Shown in pieces: positions 62,111 through 64,000 of a stretch of 64,000 nt of DNA; within the stretch, counting starts at the first letter, position 1, and each line of letters starts with the position of its first letter. A program made the position numbers and the translations under genes. The stretch is from positions 30,241,001-30,305,000 of the forward strand of contig NC_091968.1 of assembly GCF_036711975.1 (NCBI RefSeq). Reading direction: 5' to 3'. Below the pieces are notes generated by a model. The model had not been told where the DNA came from. It ran no database searches and saw nothing but the letters and a program-made list of their open reading frames with translations. Source of the stretch: Onthophagus taurus (taxonomy: Eukaryota; Arthropoda; Insecta; Coleoptera; Scarabaeidae).

Positions 62111-64000
62111 CTTTTTTTATAATTTAAGTAACTTTTTATAAAAGTAAGGTTATGTTTTTATAAAAAACGTTAGCATTAACCTGATAATAAAAAACAAGCG
62201 TTGATGTTCTTTTATACTAATCGTACTTACCTGTAAATTGTGAATTGTTTTACGAATTTCCATGGTTAAATTGTGGTTGCTGGGGTGGGAGGATGCCTTG
62301 GGACGATTTTTCCGGGGCCAATTCAAGGTTAGGATTGTGTGCACTACTAAAATGACACATTTACGCAATCGTCGAGATGGAGGTTGTGCACTTGGAAAAT
62401 TGGGTACAGATGGCGTAACCGTCGATTGAAAAAGCTGCGACGTAACCTAATTTGATAATGATTTATGAGCTTTTTTTCAATTTATAAACAAAACATTATA
62501 ATAAAAGCGCCCCAAATAAAAATAAACTGGGTATGATGGAAATTTTTTTGAAATTTTGACGTTTTATGATTATGCATATAATTTTAAATATTTAGTAGGA
62601 TGTGACCTTTAAATTTATTTAATTAATAAATATGGGGCGACCCGCGGTAAGGTCATCTTTTAATAATTATTTGCATTCGTTATCTTGTTAACCTATAAAA
62701 AAATGGTAAAATCACCTGCCCTTTGATGCACACAAGGTGATTATTTCGCAATTTAGCCCACTTATCTGACATTGGACCGCTAAATTTAATATTTACACTT
62801 GAGTTTACATAAAATGTAAATTATTTCTATTTAATAGACATTAACCTCAAATATGTGACATTTAATTTAGGACCTATCAATTTTTTAAATTTAATAATAA
62901 AAATGTTCCAAATTTATTTTTATCCCGATATAATCGTATTGAAACTGATTTGTTGTAATTTTCTCTTTGTAATAAAATAGCCATATTTATTGTATCATAC
63001 CTTTATTATCTAATTTTACGCTTATTACTTCGATTTTGAAACAGACAGGAACTAAAATTACATGCTGTAATAATCTAAGTGGAGATTATTTTTTCTGGGT
63101 TTTAGAATTATCTCGTTATTATACAGATGTCCCATCGGTTTTCGTATAGACTTTTTTGACGTCTAAATTTCAAGATAGAAACTCCAAATTCGAGATGTAC
63201 ATATTAAGCCACCCTACATGGCCAGGTGGTGATCATGTCAAATAAATTGTTTATTGCACGGTTTGCGAATAATTTGCAAAAATGACGAAATTTATGGTTC
63301 TATTTTTTAACGATTCCTATACCATATGATGTGGGAGTCATCGAAAAGTAAATTCGCAGCAAAAAAATGCGATTTATTTATTATTTAGGACAAAAATTAA
63401 CGAAAATGAAATGACAGTTAAATTTATGGTACCGTGGACCGAGACTACCCTTACTAGGAGCCGCTCCTTTATTGCCGGTTGGGTAATAAACCAGTCGATC
63501 AGCTCACTGGTGTGTATGATTTTTCTCTTAACCTGGTGAGTCTTAATATTGAACTTATTTGAAAATAAACATAGTTTTTTAATTTAATATTTTTAAATTG
63601 ATGTCCTTCTTCGTTAATGCTCATTTCTAACCTAAATCTAAATGAGTTTTGGACATTATCTCCTTGGTAGGTATAGGTATAGGAACGTTAGGAACGTAGA
63701 AGTAAAAGTTCTACCGCAGGGCTTTCTACTCTATGTGTTTTTGGGGTTTGTGTTATCAACTGAGTCTTTGGCATAATGTTGTTTCCATACTGATACAAAT
63801 ATGAGTGGTATATTTAATTTTTCATTCTTTTTGTTTTTAAGGATCGTACTAGGCTCCAAGCCATTTACGCTTGCGATCCTCCTAAGTATGTGTCTAGTTC
63901 TTTACACTTTTTGTCCCATGTATGGTCTAAGTTAGTCTTTATCATTTTTTAAAATTTTGACAGTTCCTTCTATAATCAGCCTTGTTCCCTGGTGTTACCT
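62111..64000. other. upstream flank of the protease cluster
   Basis: AT-rich sequence without supported genes. A GC-richer patch at 63420-63530 (ACCGTGGACCGAGACTACCC onward) looks like part of a dispersed repeat, but no ends or coding match could be found. Confidence 0.4.

Overview
The window is nuclear DNA from an AT-rich insect genome. Genes have many short GT-AG introns, and two are insect orthologues recognisable by sequence (hnRNP Hrb27C/Hrp48 and the mub-type poly(rC)-binding protein). The transposons are typical of arthropods. A beetle or other holometabolan is my guess; the order cannot be proved from the window. Exon coordinates below come from reading splice sites by hand. They were checked for phase and against remembered family proteins, not aligned by software.

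Layout. 1-12.3 kb is gene-poor, with decayed LINEs, a small Helitron and a CG-rich patch holding a perfect CRE. 12.3-21.3 kb (+) is a three-KH-domain poly(rC)-binding protein (mub/PCBP), with LINE fragments and a nested DNA transposon in its introns. 21.3-31.2 kb is AT-rich, with MITEs and a broken Tc1-like element. 31.3-33.3 kb (+) is a BTB-BACK-Kelch protein of the KLHL1/4/5 group, tail to tail with HPS1 (-, 33.9-36.1 kb), a subunit of the BLOC-3 Rab GEF. 38.1-47.2 kb (-) is Hrb27C, with two alternative 3' ends. 49.1-50.0 kb (+) is a PRELI-domain mitochondrial lipid-transfer protein (prel). 50.8-62.1 kb (-) is a tandem cluster of four secreted S1 serine-protease genes sharing one gene plan and paired N- and C-terminal Cys-X-Cys motifs. 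The first has lost His57 and Ser195 and is a pseudoprotease.

Strongest observations. (1) A 2-kb almost perfectly palindromic Tc4/Tc5-like foldback element, with TAA target duplications and a tRNA-like Pol III promoter in each arm, lies in an intron of the third protease gene. (2) After the UGA-C stop of the short Hrb27C isoform, 90 in-frame sense codons follow. (3) A DD41D mariner-like transposon with an intact 350-aa transposase sits inside a pogo-like MITE, itself in a mub intron. (4) Two strong, in-phase alternative donors in mub add 61 residues. (5) A dispersed hairpin repeat built on CTAGTTCTAG occurs at four loci.

The host genes are unrelated in function: RNA regulation (mub, Hrb27C), Kelch adaptor, organelle biogenesis (HPS1), mitochondrial lipid transfer (prel). 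The exception is the protease array, which reads as one tandemly duplicated family. I see no CRISPR array, complete tRNA gene or rRNA.
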